Below, piece by piece: positions 24,646 to 34,199 of a DNA stretch of 64,000 bases. The stretch is from Halorubrum salsamenti (GTDB lineage: Archaea; Halobacteriota; Halobacteria; Halobacteriales; Haloferacaceae): assembly GCF_007671685.1 (NCBI RefSeq), contig NZ_VCNL01000002.1:806001-870000 (forward strand), read 5' to 3'. Position numbers and translations under genes: made by a program. Position 1 is the first letter of the stretch, and each line of letters opens with the position of its first letter. Under the pieces are notes generated by a model. The model saw nothing but the letters and a program-made list of their open reading frames with translations, was not told where the DNA came from and searched no databases.

Positions 24646-25338
24646 GTGGGCCTGTACGACACGTACCTCGCCGTTCGCCACCGCCTCCACGACGGCGACC
24701 CGCCCGAACACGTCGCGATCGTCATCACCGAGCGCGACCTCCTCGCCGACGGCGCGTTCGACACCCTCTCGGCGTCGCTCGGGTGGGCCTTCGAGTACGG
24801 CGCGGACCGCGTCACCGTCTCGGTGTCCGTGCTTGACGCCGCCGTCGTCCCGACGCTCGTCCGCGAACTCCGTCAGGTTGACGCCCCCCGACGGCTCGTC
24901 GTTCGGGGACCGGAAGACGCGGCGCTCGACGGGGGCGCGGCCGATTTCGAACGCGACGCCGAAAGCGGCGCCGGAAGTGGCACCGGACAGCGGGTGCGCG
25001 ACGAGCGATCGAGTGACGCGCCGATCCGGATCACGGTCGGGCTCGGCGGCAAGGCCGAGTTCGCGGCCGCGGTCCGGGAGCTCGCGGCCGACGTGGACGT
25101 CGGCGACCTCGATCCGGAGTCGATCGACGCCGCCGACATCTCGGACCGGCTGGTGTTCCCCGAGGAGCCGGACCTCGTGATCAAGACCGGAGCCGAGCGG
25201 CTCTCCGACTTCGCCATCTGGCAGTCGGTGTACGCCGAGCTCTACTTCACTGACGTGAACTGGCGAGACTTCAGAAAGCGGGACTACCTCCGGGCGGTGC
25301 TCGACTTTCAGGACCGACAGCGCCGGTTCGGTCGGTGA
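24646..25338 (+). CDS. Undecaprenyl diphosphate synthase-like protein, degenerate active site
   Basis: 230 residues. The C-terminal signature of cis-prenyltransferases is clear: VIKTGAERLSDFAIWQSVYA then ELYFTDVNWRDF and a final QRRFG. At the N-terminus the catalytic DGNxR motif after the HVAI strand is missing; HVAIVITERDLLADG stands in its place. A Ser/Thr/Gly-rich acidic insertion occupies the middle (about 95-125). It is probably a divergent paralogue whose role is binding or regulation rather than prenyl transfer. The start follows the TATA box spacing. Confidence 0.78.
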   Translation: MGLYDTYLAVRHRLHDGDPPEHVAIVITERDLLADGAFDTLSASLGWAFEYGADRVTVSVSVLDAAVVPTLVRELRQVDAPRRLVVRGPEDAALDGGAADFERDAESGAGSGTGQRVRDERSSDAPIRITVGLGGKAEFAAAVRELAADVDVGDLDPESIDAADISDRLVFPEEPDLVIKTGAERLSDFAIWQSVYAELYFTDVNWRDFRKRDYLRAVLDFQDRQRRFGR

Positions 25339-25389
25339 GCGCGGGGCGTCCACGCGCTCCCCCGTTCCCCCGCTCGCGGCGGCGCGTCC

Positions 25390-26556
25390 TCACCAGACGA
25401 ACCGGAACAGGAGCGTGAACGTGACGAGCGCACCGACCGTCGAGAGGATCGGGACGACGTTCTGCATCAGCACGACGCGCGCGCTCGTGCTCGGGTTGAA
25501 CAGGTCCGACGCGGAGGGGATGTCCGACGGGTCGCCCTCGCCGATCGGTCCCGTCTCGTCGGCCTTCAGCGCGCCGACGGAGACCTTCGGCTCCTTCTCG
25601 CCGCTGATCCCCTGTTTGACCGTCACGGTCCGCGTCGCGCGTCCCCACCCGAGGCCGACGATCGACATCGTCGCGATGATGACGAACGACGCCGGGATCC
25701 CCACCGCCGAGAGGCTGATGACGATCCCGGAGGAGACGCAGGCGACGACGATCGCCGCGGTGAGCGGGAGGTCGGTGATGTCGTTGCCGAGCGTGTCGAG
25801 CGTCCGGCGCGCGATCGTGAACGCGCCGACCGCGACGGCGGCGCTCCCGAGGAGGATCATCGGCGTCATCTCGACGTTATCGAGCGCGACGAGCGGCGCG
25901 ATCGCGTTCGCGATGTTCGACGTGCCCGAGGAGAAGGCCATCAGACAGCCGATCGCGATGACGACGAAGCCGCCGACCAGCTCGCGGCGCGTCGTGTTCG
26001 GCCCCGGGACGGGCGTCGGGACGAGCCCCGACCGGTCGAACTCGAACAGCGCGCCGTCGGTGCTCTCGATCGCCACCCAGCTGTCGATCGCGGGGTAGAA
26101 GTACCGACCGACGACGCCGGAGACCCAGAACCCGATGATCGGCGCGACGATCCACCAGATGGCGATCTCGCCCATCACGGCCCGGTCGAGGGTGCCGGTC
26201 GCCAGCCCCAGCCCGGCGATGGCGCCGACCGCCGTCATCGACGTCGACGCGGGCACGCCGGCGAAGTTCCCGACGAACAGCGCGCCGCCGATGAAAAAGA
26301 GGACGACGATGCTCGTCTCCAGCGTGAACACGTTCCCGCCGGTGACCAGGTCCTCGCCGAGCGTCGTCACGACGCGCTGTCCGAGCGTCCCCGCGCCGAT
26401 AAAGAAGAACACCGACATCAGCGCCGCGGCGCCCGACTTCGAGATCACGTCCGCGCCGACCGCCGGCCCGAACGCCGGCCCGGTCGTCGCGCCGCCGATG
26501 TTGTATCCGACGAACGCCGCGACCACGAACCCGACGAGAAGTAAGACCTCAACCAT
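25390..26556 (-). CDS. pitA: Inorganic phosphate transporter, Pit family
   Basis: 388 residues with about ten membrane helices. Both PiT signature repeats are visible: the N-terminal GYNIGGATTGPAFGPAVGAD and the mirrored FSSGTSNIANAIAPLVALD, where N and D residues form the phosphate/cation site. Transport of phosphate with H+ or Na+ is expected. A cytosolic loop (about 305-345) is charged and acidic. ATG 26556 has a GTTTAA box at about 26583-26588 on the minus strand. Confidence 0.92.
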   Translation of the reverse strand: MVEVLLLVGFVVAAFVGYNIGGATTGPAFGPAVGADVISKSGAAALMSVFFFIGAGTLGQRVVTTLGEDLVTGGNVFTLETSIVVLFFIGGALFVGNFAGVPASTSMTAVGAIAGLGLATGTLDRAVMGEIAIWWIVAPIIGFWVSGVVGRYFYPAIDSWVAIESTDGALFEFDRSGLVPTPVPGPNTTRRELVGGFVVIAIGCLMAFSSGTSNIANAIAPLVALDNVEMTPMILLGSAAVAVGAFTIARRTLDTLGNDITDLPLTAAIVVACVSSGIVISLSAVGIPASFVIIATMSIVGLGWGRATRTVTVKQGISGEKEPKVSVGALKADETGPIGEGDPSDIPSASDLFNPSTSARVVLMQNVVPILSTVGALVTFTLLFRFVW

Positions 26557-26731
26557 ATACTCCCACAACGACACACGGCGGGTTAAACGAACAGGTTTCC
26601 GCGTCCCGACAGAAGCACCGAAGACCCGACGAACGACGGTATCGGGAGAATCGCTTAAAAGTCGGACGCGGAGCGGATCACCGTGAGTCTGATACCGGGA
26701 GTATTTGTTCCGCGGTTGCCTCCGATCGGTC

Positions 26732-28201
26732 ATGCGAACGCTCGTTTTCGACGGTCGGACCGGCGCCGCCGGCGACATGATCTGCGCCGCGCTGATCGCG
26801 GCCGGCGCCGACCCCGACGCCCTCGCGCCCGTGGCCGATCGGCTTCCGGTCCGGTACGAGGTCGGGGAGACGACCAAAAACGGGATCCGGGCGACGACCG
26901 TCGACGTGCTTCTCGACGGCGACGGCGATGGGGACAGCGATGACGACAGCGACGGCCACACTCACGGTGGCGGTCACACTCCCGATCACACCCATGAGCA
27001 CGGCCACGACCACTCTCACGCCGACTCCGAACACGACCACTCCCACGAACACGACGATTCCGAACACACCCATAGCGACCGCGAACACACCCATAGCGAC
27101 CGCGAACACGCCGAAGGGGCCGGCGTCCACCGCAGCTACCCCGAGGTCGTCGGGGTCGTTGAGTCGATGGACCTCCCCGACTCGGTCGAATCGGTCGCGC
27201 TCGACGCCTTCGAGCGCCTCGGCCGAGCGGAGGCGTCGGTCCACGGCACCGACCTCGACGAGACCCACTTCCACGAGGTCGGCGCCGACGACGCGATCGC
27301 CGACGTGGTCGGCGCGGCGCTGCTGCTCGACGACCTCGGTCCCGATCGGGTCGTGACGACTCCGGTCGCGACGGGCGGCGGCGAGGTGGAGATGAGCCAC
27401 GGCGTCTACCCGGTCCCCGCGCCGGCGACGACCGAGATCGCGGCCGGCGCCGACTTCGCGGTGGTCGGCGGGCCGGTCGACCGCGAACTGCTCACGCCCA
27501 CGGGCGCCGCGATCCTCGCCGCGGTCGCCGAGGGCGCCGACGCGATCCCCGGCCTCGCCGTCGACGCCGCCGGGTACGGCGCGGGCGACGCGACCTTCCC
27601 GGAGCATCCGAACGTCCTTCGGGCGCTGGTCGGCGAGGGGAGCGAGTCGGAGGCCGAGAATCATGTTCACGGCCACGCTCACGGGCACGGCGGCGCGGCC
27701 CACCGGGGCGACGACCGCACCCGCGGCCTCGTCCACGACGAGATCGCGGTCCTCGAAACGAACCTCGACGACGCCGCCCCCGAGGTGCTCGGCGGGCTTC
27801 AGGAGACGCTCGAGCACGCCGGCGCGCGCGACGTGACGATCGTCCCGACCACGATGAAGAAGTCGCGGCCGGGCCACCTCGTGAAGGTGATCTGCAAGCC
27901 CGAGGACGCCGAGGCGGTCGCGGAGCGGCTCGCCCGGGAGACGGGGACCCTCGGAGTCCGTCAGTCCGGCGCGAGCCACCGGTGGATCGCCGAGCGCGAC
28001 TTCGAGGCGGCGGCGCTCTCGGTCGACGGCGACGACCACGAAGTGGCGGTGAAAGTCGCGTCGACCGCCGACGGCGACGTGTACGACGTGAGCGCCGAGT
28101 ACGACGACGCCGCCGCGGTCGCCGAAGCGACCGGGCTCCCGGTTCGGGACGTGCTCCGCCGGGCGGAGCGAGACGTGCGGGACCGACTCGGAGCGGAGTA
28201 G
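26732..28201 (+). CDS. larC: Nickel-pincer cofactor biosynthesis protein LarC
   Basis: 489 residues from ATG 26732 (MRTLVFDGRTGAAGDMICAA), the canonical LarC N-terminus. LarC inserts nickel into pyridinium-3,5-bisthiocarboxylate mononucleotide to make the cofactor of lactate racemase-like enzymes. The protein is a continuous LarC1-LarC2 fusion, without the frameshift used in some bacteria. Residues about 75-130 form a very His/Asp-rich loop that likely stores or senses nickel, with a second HVHGHAHGHGG patch near 310. No larA, larB or larE is in the window. Confidence 0.92.
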   Translation: MRTLVFDGRTGAAGDMICAALIAAGADPDALAPVADRLPVRYEVGETTKNGIRATTVDVLLDGDGDGDSDDDSDGHTHGGGHTPDHTHEHGHDHSHADSEHDHSHEHDDSEHTHSDREHTHSDREHAEGAGVHRSYPEVVGVVESMDLPDSVESVALDAFERLGRAEASVHGTDLDETHFHEVGADDAIADVVGAALLLDDLGPDRVVTTPVATGGGEVEMSHGVYPVPAPATTEIAAGADFAVVGGPVDRELLTPTGAAILAAVAEGADAIPGLAVDAAGYGAGDATFPEHPNVLRALVGEGSESEAENHVHGHAHGHGGAAHRGDDRTRGLVHDEIAVLETNLDDAAPEVLGGLQETLEHAGARDVTIVPTTMKKSRPGHLVKVICKPEDAEAVAERLARETGTLGVRQSGASHRWIAERDFEAAALSVDGDDHEVAVKVASTADGDVYDVSAEYDDAAAVAEATGLPVRDVLRRAERDVRDRLGAE

Positions 28202-28222
28202 GGCCCGACCGAAGTCCCCCGG

Positions 28223-28534
28223 TCAGCCCGGCGGTTCGACCCGCTCGACCCGTTCCGGTTCGACGCCGAACGCGTCGGCCAACCGGTCGGCGACGCGCTC
28301 TGCGACGCGCTCGGCGGATCGGTCCGCGTCCGGGACCGCGAGGGTCGCGACCGCCTCGACCGTCGTGTCGTTGAGCCCGGGCTGGAGGCCGGCGATCGAC
28401 AGGTCCTCGACGTCGACGCCGTCGACTCGATCCAGTTGCGCGCGGGCGCCGGCGGCGAGGTCGCCGGCGGCCGCCTGCGAGACGCGAACCGTCACGGTCG
28501 CTTCCACGGTCTCCGTGTGGATGGCTGCTGCCAT
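28223..28534 (-). CDS. Hypothetical protein, 103 aa
   Basis: Not recognised. MAAAIHTETVEATVTVRVSQ begins an alternating strand pattern, followed by LDRVDGVDVEDLSIAGLQPGL and another strand (VEAVATLAVP), then a long helix with an arginine/glutamate-rich end. A two-layer alpha/beta fold such as an ACT- or dodecin-like domain is possible. It converges with larC, 21 nt apart. No operon partner. Confidence 0.6.
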   Translation of the reverse strand: MAAAIHTETVEATVTVRVSQAAAGDLAAGARAQLDRVDGVDVEDLSIAGLQPGLNDTTVEAVATLAVPDADRSAERVAERVADRLADAFGVEPERVERVEPPG

Positions 28535-29072
28535 GAGCCCCCCGCCGCGAGTCGAACGCGGCGCGGACCGGTCCGCGGCCTCGAACGCGGGTCCGTTACG
28601 GGCAGACCCGACGCTCGCGAGGGGAACACGGTCGCGTCCGGCGGTCGGTGATCACCGAGCGACACAGCGACGGCTGGAGAAGTCGGGAGGCGGTCCGTCC
28701 CGCGGGGAACTCCCCCAGCCGACGCGCGTCACGCGGTCGGGCGGACGGACCGTGTCTCCGGAATCCCGTAGCCGTTCCAGCCGAGGGACGCGCCGCTGAC
28801 GGGGGCGGCGGACGCCGAGACGGCGGAACGGAAGCGGGTCATACGTGGACTCCGGCGGCGCAAAGCGCCGTTATCGCTCCGATATGTCGGATGGCTATTA
28901 AATCTATGGCGTCCATGTGAAATGGTACCAACCATCTTATAGATGCGGGAGCGTTCCGCCGAGTCAGGGGCGCAAATCCCGCGCAGATGACCCAGATCGG
29001 CCGGTTCCGGCGAGGGCGAGACGACAGGCCTATGACGAACGCCCGACCAGTTGCGCGTAAGCAGCCACCGTT
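28535..29072. other. Spacer between the 103-aa gene and aspS, no firm gene
   Basis: 538 nt. The only ORF with protein-like composition is minus-strand 28729-28842 (MTRFRSAVSASAAPVSGASL..., 37 residues), which I leave unconfirmed. A perfect 6-bp hairpin with AAA loop sits at 28856-28870 and a TTTAAT-like element at 28897-28903. The aspS promoter is not obvious; AT-rich patches lie at 28920-28945. Confidence 0.5.
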
Positions 29073-30377
29073 ATGATCGAGCGAATCCACACGTCGGACG
29101 TCGAACCGGACGCGGACGAGGTCGCCATCGCCGGCCACGTCCACGAGATCCGCGACCTGGGAGGCCTCGTCTTCCTCATCGTGCGCGACCGCGAGGGGCT
29201 CATCCAGATCGTCTTCAAGGAGGAGCGCGAGCCGGAGCTGTTCGAGGCCGTCCAGGACGTCGGCGCCGAGGACGTGGTCCGCGTGGTCGGCGAGCCGCTG
29301 GAGAGCGATCAGGCGCCCGGCGGCGTCGAGATCGCGCCCACCGAGTACGAGGTCATCGACGAGGCCGACTCCCCGCTCCCCTTAGAGATCTCGAAGGACA
29401 TCGAGGTCGACCTCTCGACCCGGCTCGACAACCGCGCGCTCGACCTCCGCAAGCCGGAGACGCTCGCCGTGTTCACCCTGCGCTCGAAGCTGATGACGGC
29501 GATGGAGGAGTGGTTCGACGACGAAGGCTTCGTCGACATCAAGACCCCGCTCATCTCGAAGGGCGGCGCCGAGGGCGGCGCCGAGCTGTTCCCCATCCTC
29601 TACTACAACCAGGACGCGTTCCTCTCGCAGAGCCCCCAGCTGTACAAGCAGATGCTGATGGCGTCGGGCTACGAGGCCGTCTACGAGACGGGCACCGCGT
29701 TCCGCGCCGAGGACTTCGCGACCTCCCGGCACGTCTCCGAGATCGCGATGTTCGACGTCGAGCTCGCGTACATCGACGACCACGACGACGTGATGGACGT
29801 ACAGGAGGAGTCGCTGCGCCACGCGCTCCGCGCGGCCGCCGAGAACGCCGAACGCGAGCTCGACCTGCTCGACGTCGACCTCGACGTCCCCGAGGACGAC
29901 TTCCCGCGGATCACCTTCGACGAGGCGCTCGACATCCTCGAGACCGAGTTCGGCCACTTCCCGGACGACCCGACCGACCTCGACACGAAGGGCGAGAAGC
30001 TGCTCGGCCAGCACTTCGAGGAGCGGGGCCACCCCGCGTTCTTCGTTGTCGGCTACCCCGACGAGAAGTTCTACTACATGCAGGACGTGCCCGAGGACGA
30101 CATCGCCTCGCGGAAGTTCGACCTCATTTATAAGGGCCAGGAGCTCTCCTCGGGCGGCCAGCGCGAGCACGACGTCGACCGCATGGTCGATGTCATGGAG
30201 GAGGAGGGCGTCGAGACCGCCAACTTCGAATTTTACATCGAGGCGCTCAGCTTCGGCACCCCGCCGCACGGCGGCTACGGGCTCGGCATCGACCGGCTCG
30301 TCCAGAAGGTCGCCGACCTCGACAACATCAAGGAGGCGATCATGTTCCCGCGCGACCCGAACCGACTGGAGCCCTGA
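29073..30377 (+). CDS. aspS: Aspartate-tRNA ligase, archaeal type
   Basis: 434 residues, the archaeal/eukaryotic-type short AspRS. The N-terminal OB fold binds the anticodon ([20 protein letters not shown]). Class II motifs are present: motif 1 with its proline ([20 protein letters not shown]), motif 2 [15 protein letters not shown], and motif 3 [13 protein letters not shown]. Archaeal enzymes of this type may also charge tRNA-Asn; whether this one does depends on a GatCAB elsewhere. It is monocistronic. Confidence 0.95.
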   Translation: MIERIHTSDVEPDADEVAIAGHVHEIRDLGGLVFLIVRDREGLIQIVFKEEREPELFEAVQDVGAEDVVRVVGEPLESDQAPGGVEIAPTEYEVIDEADSPLPLEISKDIEVDLSTRLDNRALDLRKPETLAVFTLRSKLMTAMEEWFDDEGFVDIKTPLISKGGAEGGAELFPILYYNQDAFLSQSPQLYKQMLMASGYEAVYETGTAFRAEDFATSRHVSEIAMFDVELAYIDDHDDVMDVQEESLRHALRAAAENAERELDLLDVDLDVPEDDFPRITFDEALDILETEFGHFPDDPTDLDTKGEKLLGQHFEERGHPAFFVVGYPDEKFYYMQDVPEDDIASRKFDLIYKGQELSSGGQREHDVDRMVDVMEEEGVETANFEFYIEALSFGTPPHGGYGLGIDRLVQKVADLDNIKEAIMFPRDPNRLEP

Positions 30378-30577
30378 CCCGGTCGAAGTCCACTGACGCG
30401 GTTCGCGCTCGCGGTGTCGATCCGGCCGATAGGCGGGCTCTTTTATAAACGACCGTCGATCGCTCCGAATTCACGCCGTCAGGCCGCCTTCCGTCGATTA
30501 AACCGAGTTAAATCGGGCGTAATTGGGCTGAACGGCTCGGGGTATTAAAGGTAACAGCGGCCCGAGCGGAGACCGTC

Positions 30578-30871
30578 ATGAACGCGATCCGAACGACACT
30601 GATCGTGGCGCTCGCCACGGTGGTACTGATCGGGACCGGCGCGGCCGCCGGTGCCGTCGCGGCGACGTCCGGACCGGACAACGCCTCGGGCGACGCGGGA
30701 CCGCCGAGCGACCTGCCGGATCAGGTTCCGGACTTCGTCGGCGACATCCTGAGTAGCGTGAACGACTTCCTCTCCGGCGGCGGCGACGACCTCGGTGAGA
30801 ACGTGAGCGACGAGGCCGGCAACGGAACCGGTGCGGACGGCGGCGAGGATGACGGGGAGGAGGGTGCGTAA
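30578..30871 (+). CDS. Small secreted acidic protein
   Basis: 97 residues. The N-terminus MNAIRTTLIVALATVVLIGT then AAAGAVAATSG is a Sec signal with a likely cleavage after an Ala-x-Ala. The mature part is about 65 residues, very acidic and Gly/Asn rich, with no structure I can name. It precedes the DUF4382 gene by 1 nt, so the two are probably translated from one message. Confidence 0.65.
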   Translation: MNAIRTTLIVALATVVLIGTGAAAGAVAATSGPDNASGDAGPPSDLPDQVPDFVGDILSSVNDFLSGGGDDLGENVSDEAGNGTGADGGEDDGEEGA

Positions 30872-30872
30872 C

Positions 30873-31625
30873 GTGACGGACCGCACGCCCGACCTCGACG
30901 CGCTCGACCGGCGGACCTACCTGCAGGCGACCGGCGCCGCCGCGCTCGGCGTGTCCGGCCTCGCCGGCTGCGTCGGTCGCGCGACCGGGACGCTCGCGAC
31001 CGCCGTCACCGACCAGCCCGCAGACATCGGTGACTTCGAGTCGCTCGTGGTCACCGTCGAAGGGATCTGGCTCGGTCCCGAGGGCGCCGAGAGCGGCGCG
31101 GACGGGAACGAGACGGACGACGGGAACGCGACCAACGCCGATGGTACCGACGGCAACGAGACCGATGACGGGAGCGACGGGGAGGACGACGAGGAGGGCG
31201 GCGAACCCTCCGGCCGCGAGTACCTCGAGTTCGACGAGGCGCAGGAGGCCGACCTCGTCCGGCTACAGAACGGGGAGACGAAGCTGATCGACGAGCGCGA
31301 GCTTTCGGTCGGTACGTACCGGTTCCTCCAGCTCGACGTCTCGAACGCCGACGGCACCCTAGAGGGCGGCGACGAGGCCGCGGTCGACCTCCCGGGGAAC
31401 GCCCCGCTGACGTTCAACGCGGGGTTCGACGTTCGCGAGAACACCCGAACGGTGTTCACCGCCGACTTCGCCCCCGTCCGGCGCGGGAACGGGCGGTACC
31501 TCTTGCGACCGGTCCCGAGCGGGATCGAGGTCGACTACGAGGAGACGGACGGCGAGTCCGGAGACGGCAACGGAACGGACGACGACACCGACGGAACCAA
31601 CGCGAGCGACGACGAGACGGCGTAG
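30873..31625 (+). CDS. DUF4382-family Tat lipoprotein
   Basis: 250 residues from GTG 30873. DRRTYLQATGAAALGVSGLA and the following GC form a twin-arginine-type signal with lipobox. The exposed domain (FESLVVTVEGIWLGPEG..., VGTYRFLQLDVSNADG, RYLLRPVPSGIEVDY) matches the all-beta DUF4382 fold, split by an Asp/Asn-rich linker between about residues 75 and 115. The C-terminus is acidic. Members are cell-surface proteins of unknown role. Confidence 0.75.
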   Translation: MTDRTPDLDALDRRTYLQATGAAALGVSGLAGCVGRATGTLATAVTDQPADIGDFESLVVTVEGIWLGPEGAESGADGNETDDGNATNADGTDGNETDDGSDGEDDEEGGEPSGREYLEFDEAQEADLVRLQNGETKLIDERELSVGTYRFLQLDVSNADGTLEGGDEAAVDLPGNAPLTFNAGFDVRENTRTVFTADFAPVRRGNGRYLLRPVPSGIEVDYEETDGESGDGNGTDDDTDGTNASDDETA

Positions 31626-31896
31626 TCGCCGACCCGTCGCACACCCCTCGGTCCCCCGTTGAAGCCGCGGTCCGATCGCACCAATCGGCGAGCGGTCCGA
31701 CCGCGTCGACCGCGGCTTCGGGGTCAGGGCTGGGAGCGGTCCCGGGATTCGGGGACCAGGGGAATGCACGCTGAGATCGGTCCCTCTTCGGAGGCACACG
31801 ACCCGTTCGATCGTCCCGCCGCGGCGCTACGCGCCGGGACGGTCGGGTTTCGTTCGACGCGACGGAGCGAGACGACGTGCGCCGTACCCACGCCGG

Positions 31897-32574
31897 TCAC
31901 GCGGTCGGCGACGCGCGATCTCTTATAAACGTTCGATACAGCGGTCCGACGAGCAGCAGCGTTCCGAGGCCAGCCATCGCGACTAACGCGGTCGGATCGA
32001 TCGAGGCGACGCCCCCGTCCGCGAGCCGGGTGACGGAGACCCCGATCGCGACGCCGACGACCGCCCACGGGAGCTCTCCGAACGCCGTGCCGACGAGCAG
32101 GGACCGGAGGCGGATCCCCGACCCGCCGGCGGCGACGGAGACGGCGTCCGAGGGGACCGGCAGCAGCCGGCTCGCGGTGACCGCCCGAACGCCGCCGGTG
32201 GTCGCGGCCAGCCGCTCGCCGGCGTCGCAGAGTCGGTCGGCGACCCGCGATCCCTCGCGGGCTCGGACGCGCCCGGCCCGCGCGAGCCAGTACGGCGGAA
32301 GCGCGGTCGCGACCATCGCGGCGACGCCGAGCGGGAGCCCGGCCCATCCGTACCCGAAGCCGGCGACGACGGCGAGCAGCGTCGTGGGCCACGCGAGAAA
32401 CGGCCTGATCGCCGTCAGCGCGACCAGCGCGGCCCCGAACCGGACGGGATCGTCGGCGAGCCACGTCAACGGCCCGAGCACGGCGTCGGGTGAGACGACC
32501 CACGCGAGCGCCGCGAACGCGGCCAGCGCGACCCCCGCGAGTGCGTACCCGACGATCCCGGTTCGACGATTCAC
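31897..32574 (-). CDS. TVP38/TMEM64 (VTT-domain) family membrane protein
   Basis: 225 residues from GTG 32574 (VNRRTGIVGYALAG), preferred to GTG 32640 because a TTAAAA box at 32625-32630 lies between them. About five helices. The VTT domain is seen in WPTTLLAVVAGFGYGWAGLP and SDAVSVAAGGSGIRLRSLLV. VTT/DedA proteins include lipid scramblases and undecaprenyl-phosphate flippases; archaeal ones are uncharacterised. It follows the gene at 32637-33164 on the same strand. Confidence 0.8.
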   Translation of the reverse strand: MNRRTGIVGYALAGVALAAFAALAWVVSPDAVLGPLTWLADDPVRFGAALVALTAIRPFLAWPTTLLAVVAGFGYGWAGLPLGVAAMVATALPPYWLARAGRVRAREGSRVADRLCDAGERLAATTGGVRAVTASRLLPVPSDAVSVAAGGSGIRLRSLLVGTAFGELPWAVVGVAIGVSVTRLADGGVASIDPTALVAMAGLGTLLLVGPLYRTFIRDRASPTA

Positions 32575-32636
32575 GAGCGGTGGTGTTCCCTCGGGCGATA
32601 AACGCTTTGTGGAGCGTCTCGGCATTTTAAGAGACC

Positions 32637-33164
32637 TCACTCATCGATGAACTCCCGTCGGAACGCCGTCGAGAGGTGCTCCCGCTGCCACGCCTCGATC
32701 TCGGTCTCGTCGAGGCGGGACGCCCAGAGCGCGAGCAGGCCGACGGCGAAGGCGACCCCGGGGAGGATCAGCGCGGCGGCGTCGACGAACAGCCCCGGCC
32801 GAAAGAGGAAGAGGGCGATCCGGTCTCGGAACGCGACCCACGCCGGCCCGAACGTGACCCACCGAAACGCGGTCGGGACGACCGCCACGGTCCCGACCGG
32901 GTAGACGAACGCGTCCGCCACCGGCCCGCCCCTGCCCCGGACGAACCCGGCGGCGTAGAACCCCCAGCAGGCCAGCGACGCGACCGCGGAGGCGACCCGT
33001 CGGGGACCGTCCGGTGCGCCGTGATCGAGGGCGCCGATCTCGAACAGGAGCGCGGCGGCGCCGACGTAGCCGATCAGGCAGGCGAGGGCGCCGCCGACGA
33101 GGACGCCGGCGTGGGCGGTCCGCGACTGGTTCGCGAACGGGGCCAAACCGATCGGAAGCGACAT
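32637..33164 (-). CDS. Hypothetical polytopic membrane protein
   Basis: 175 residues with four likely helices (around 18-42, 55-75, 85-105 and 130-150). The N-terminus MSLPIGLAPFANQSRTAHAG and the C-terminus ETEIEAWQREHLSTAFRREF are charged and cytosolic-looking. No family is recognised. It lies just upstream of the VTT-domain gene in the same direction, but that gene has its own TATA box. Confidence 0.65.
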   Translation of the reverse strand: MSLPIGLAPFANQSRTAHAGVLVGGALACLIGYVGAAALLFEIGALDHGAPDGPRRVASAVASLACWGFYAAGFVRGRGGPVADAFVYPVGTVAVVPTAFRWVTFGPAWVAFRDRIALFLFRPGLFVDAAALILPGVAFAVGLLALWASRLDETEIEAWQREHLSTAFRREFIDE

Positions 33165-33251
33165 GGGCGGAAGATGCGACCGACCGGCGGTTGAAGCTTG
33201 CGAGTCGACCGGGGGCCCGAGAGCGAGCCGGGCGTCGCCGCGTTCGCCCGC

Positions 33252-34079
33252 TCACGACAGCTTCCCGAGCGCCTCGAAGAAGTCGGAGGGAGGGCCCGCG
33301 ATCCGCATCGGCGGGGTCGTTCGCTCGACGGTCACCTCGGCCGGGGCGGGGAGGCTCGTCACGTTTCGCCCGTCGCTGGCGACGACGATCTCCTCGACGC
33401 CCTCGACCGCCACGGTCACGGTCGCGTCGGCGTCGACCACGAGCGGGGGCATCCCCTCGTCGGCGACCATCTCGTTGACGACGAGCCCGCTCACCTCGGG
33501 GTGGACGAGCGGTCCGCCCTCCGAGAGGTTGTACGCGGTCGAGCCGGTCGGCGTCGCGACGAGGACCCCGTCGGCGTGTCCGCCCGCGTACCGGCTCCCG
33601 TCCACGCGGACCTCGTAGTCGATCCCGGCGCCGGGGCCGCGCCGGTCGCCTTGGACCACGATCTCGTTGGCTGCGGGGACGGAGCTCCACTCGTCGGTCG
33701 TGGCGGCGAGCCGCGGGGCCTCCCACACGTCCATCTCGCCGCGGTCGAACGCCTCGACCTCCGAGACGACGGCCTCCGCGGCCGCCTCCGGGGGGACGGC
33801 GTTGAGGAATCCGACCTCTCCGAGATTGACGCCGACGATCGGGGTGTCCCCGGCGTTGCGCGCGACGAAGAGGAACGTCCCGTCGCCGCCGACCGCGACC
33901 GCGAGGTCGCAGGCGGCCAGCGCGTCGACCTCGCGGCCGGCAGCCGGCTCACCGAGCGCGTCGGCGGTCTCCGCGTCGAGCCAGACGGACGCCCCGGCAC
34001 CGACGACCGCGTCGCGCAGCTCGTCGGCGACGGCGACCGCGCGCTCGCTCCCCTTCCGCGCCACGATTCCGACCTCCAT
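33252..34079 (-). CDS. nadK: NAD(+) kinase
   Basis: 275 residues, the haloarchaeal length. The kinase loop is VGGDGTFLFVARNAG near residue 67. The NAD-binding region is NEIVVQGD, and VATPTGSTAYNLSEGG is the second signature. It phosphorylates NAD to NADP and probably accepts ATP or polyphosphate. ATG 34079. Divergent from the KaiC-like gene. Confidence 0.93.
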   Translation of the reverse strand: MEVGIVARKGSERAVAVADELRDAVVGAGASVWLDAETADALGEPAAGREVDALAACDLAVAVGGDGTFLFVARNAGDTPIVGVNLGEVGFLNAVPPEAAAEAVVSEVEAFDRGEMDVWEAPRLAATTDEWSSVPAANEIVVQGDRRGPGAGIDYEVRVDGSRYAGGHADGVLVATPTGSTAYNLSEGGPLVHPEVSGLVVNEMVADEGMPPLVVDADATVTVAVEGVEEIVVASDGRNVTSLPAPAEVTVERTTPPMRIAGPPSDFFEALGKLS

Positions 34080-34199
34080 GCGCCACCGATTCTCGCCGCC
34101 GGACAAAAGGATGCGGACATCGGACCGCGGTTCCGGAAAGTTTCAAGCCGTCCGCCCGCCTTGCCAGAATCATGTCGACCCCCACGGCCGACCGGAACC

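Noticed and set aside
28729-28842. 37-residue minus-strand ORF
   Set aside because: No good start spacing and no recognised pattern; too short to claim.
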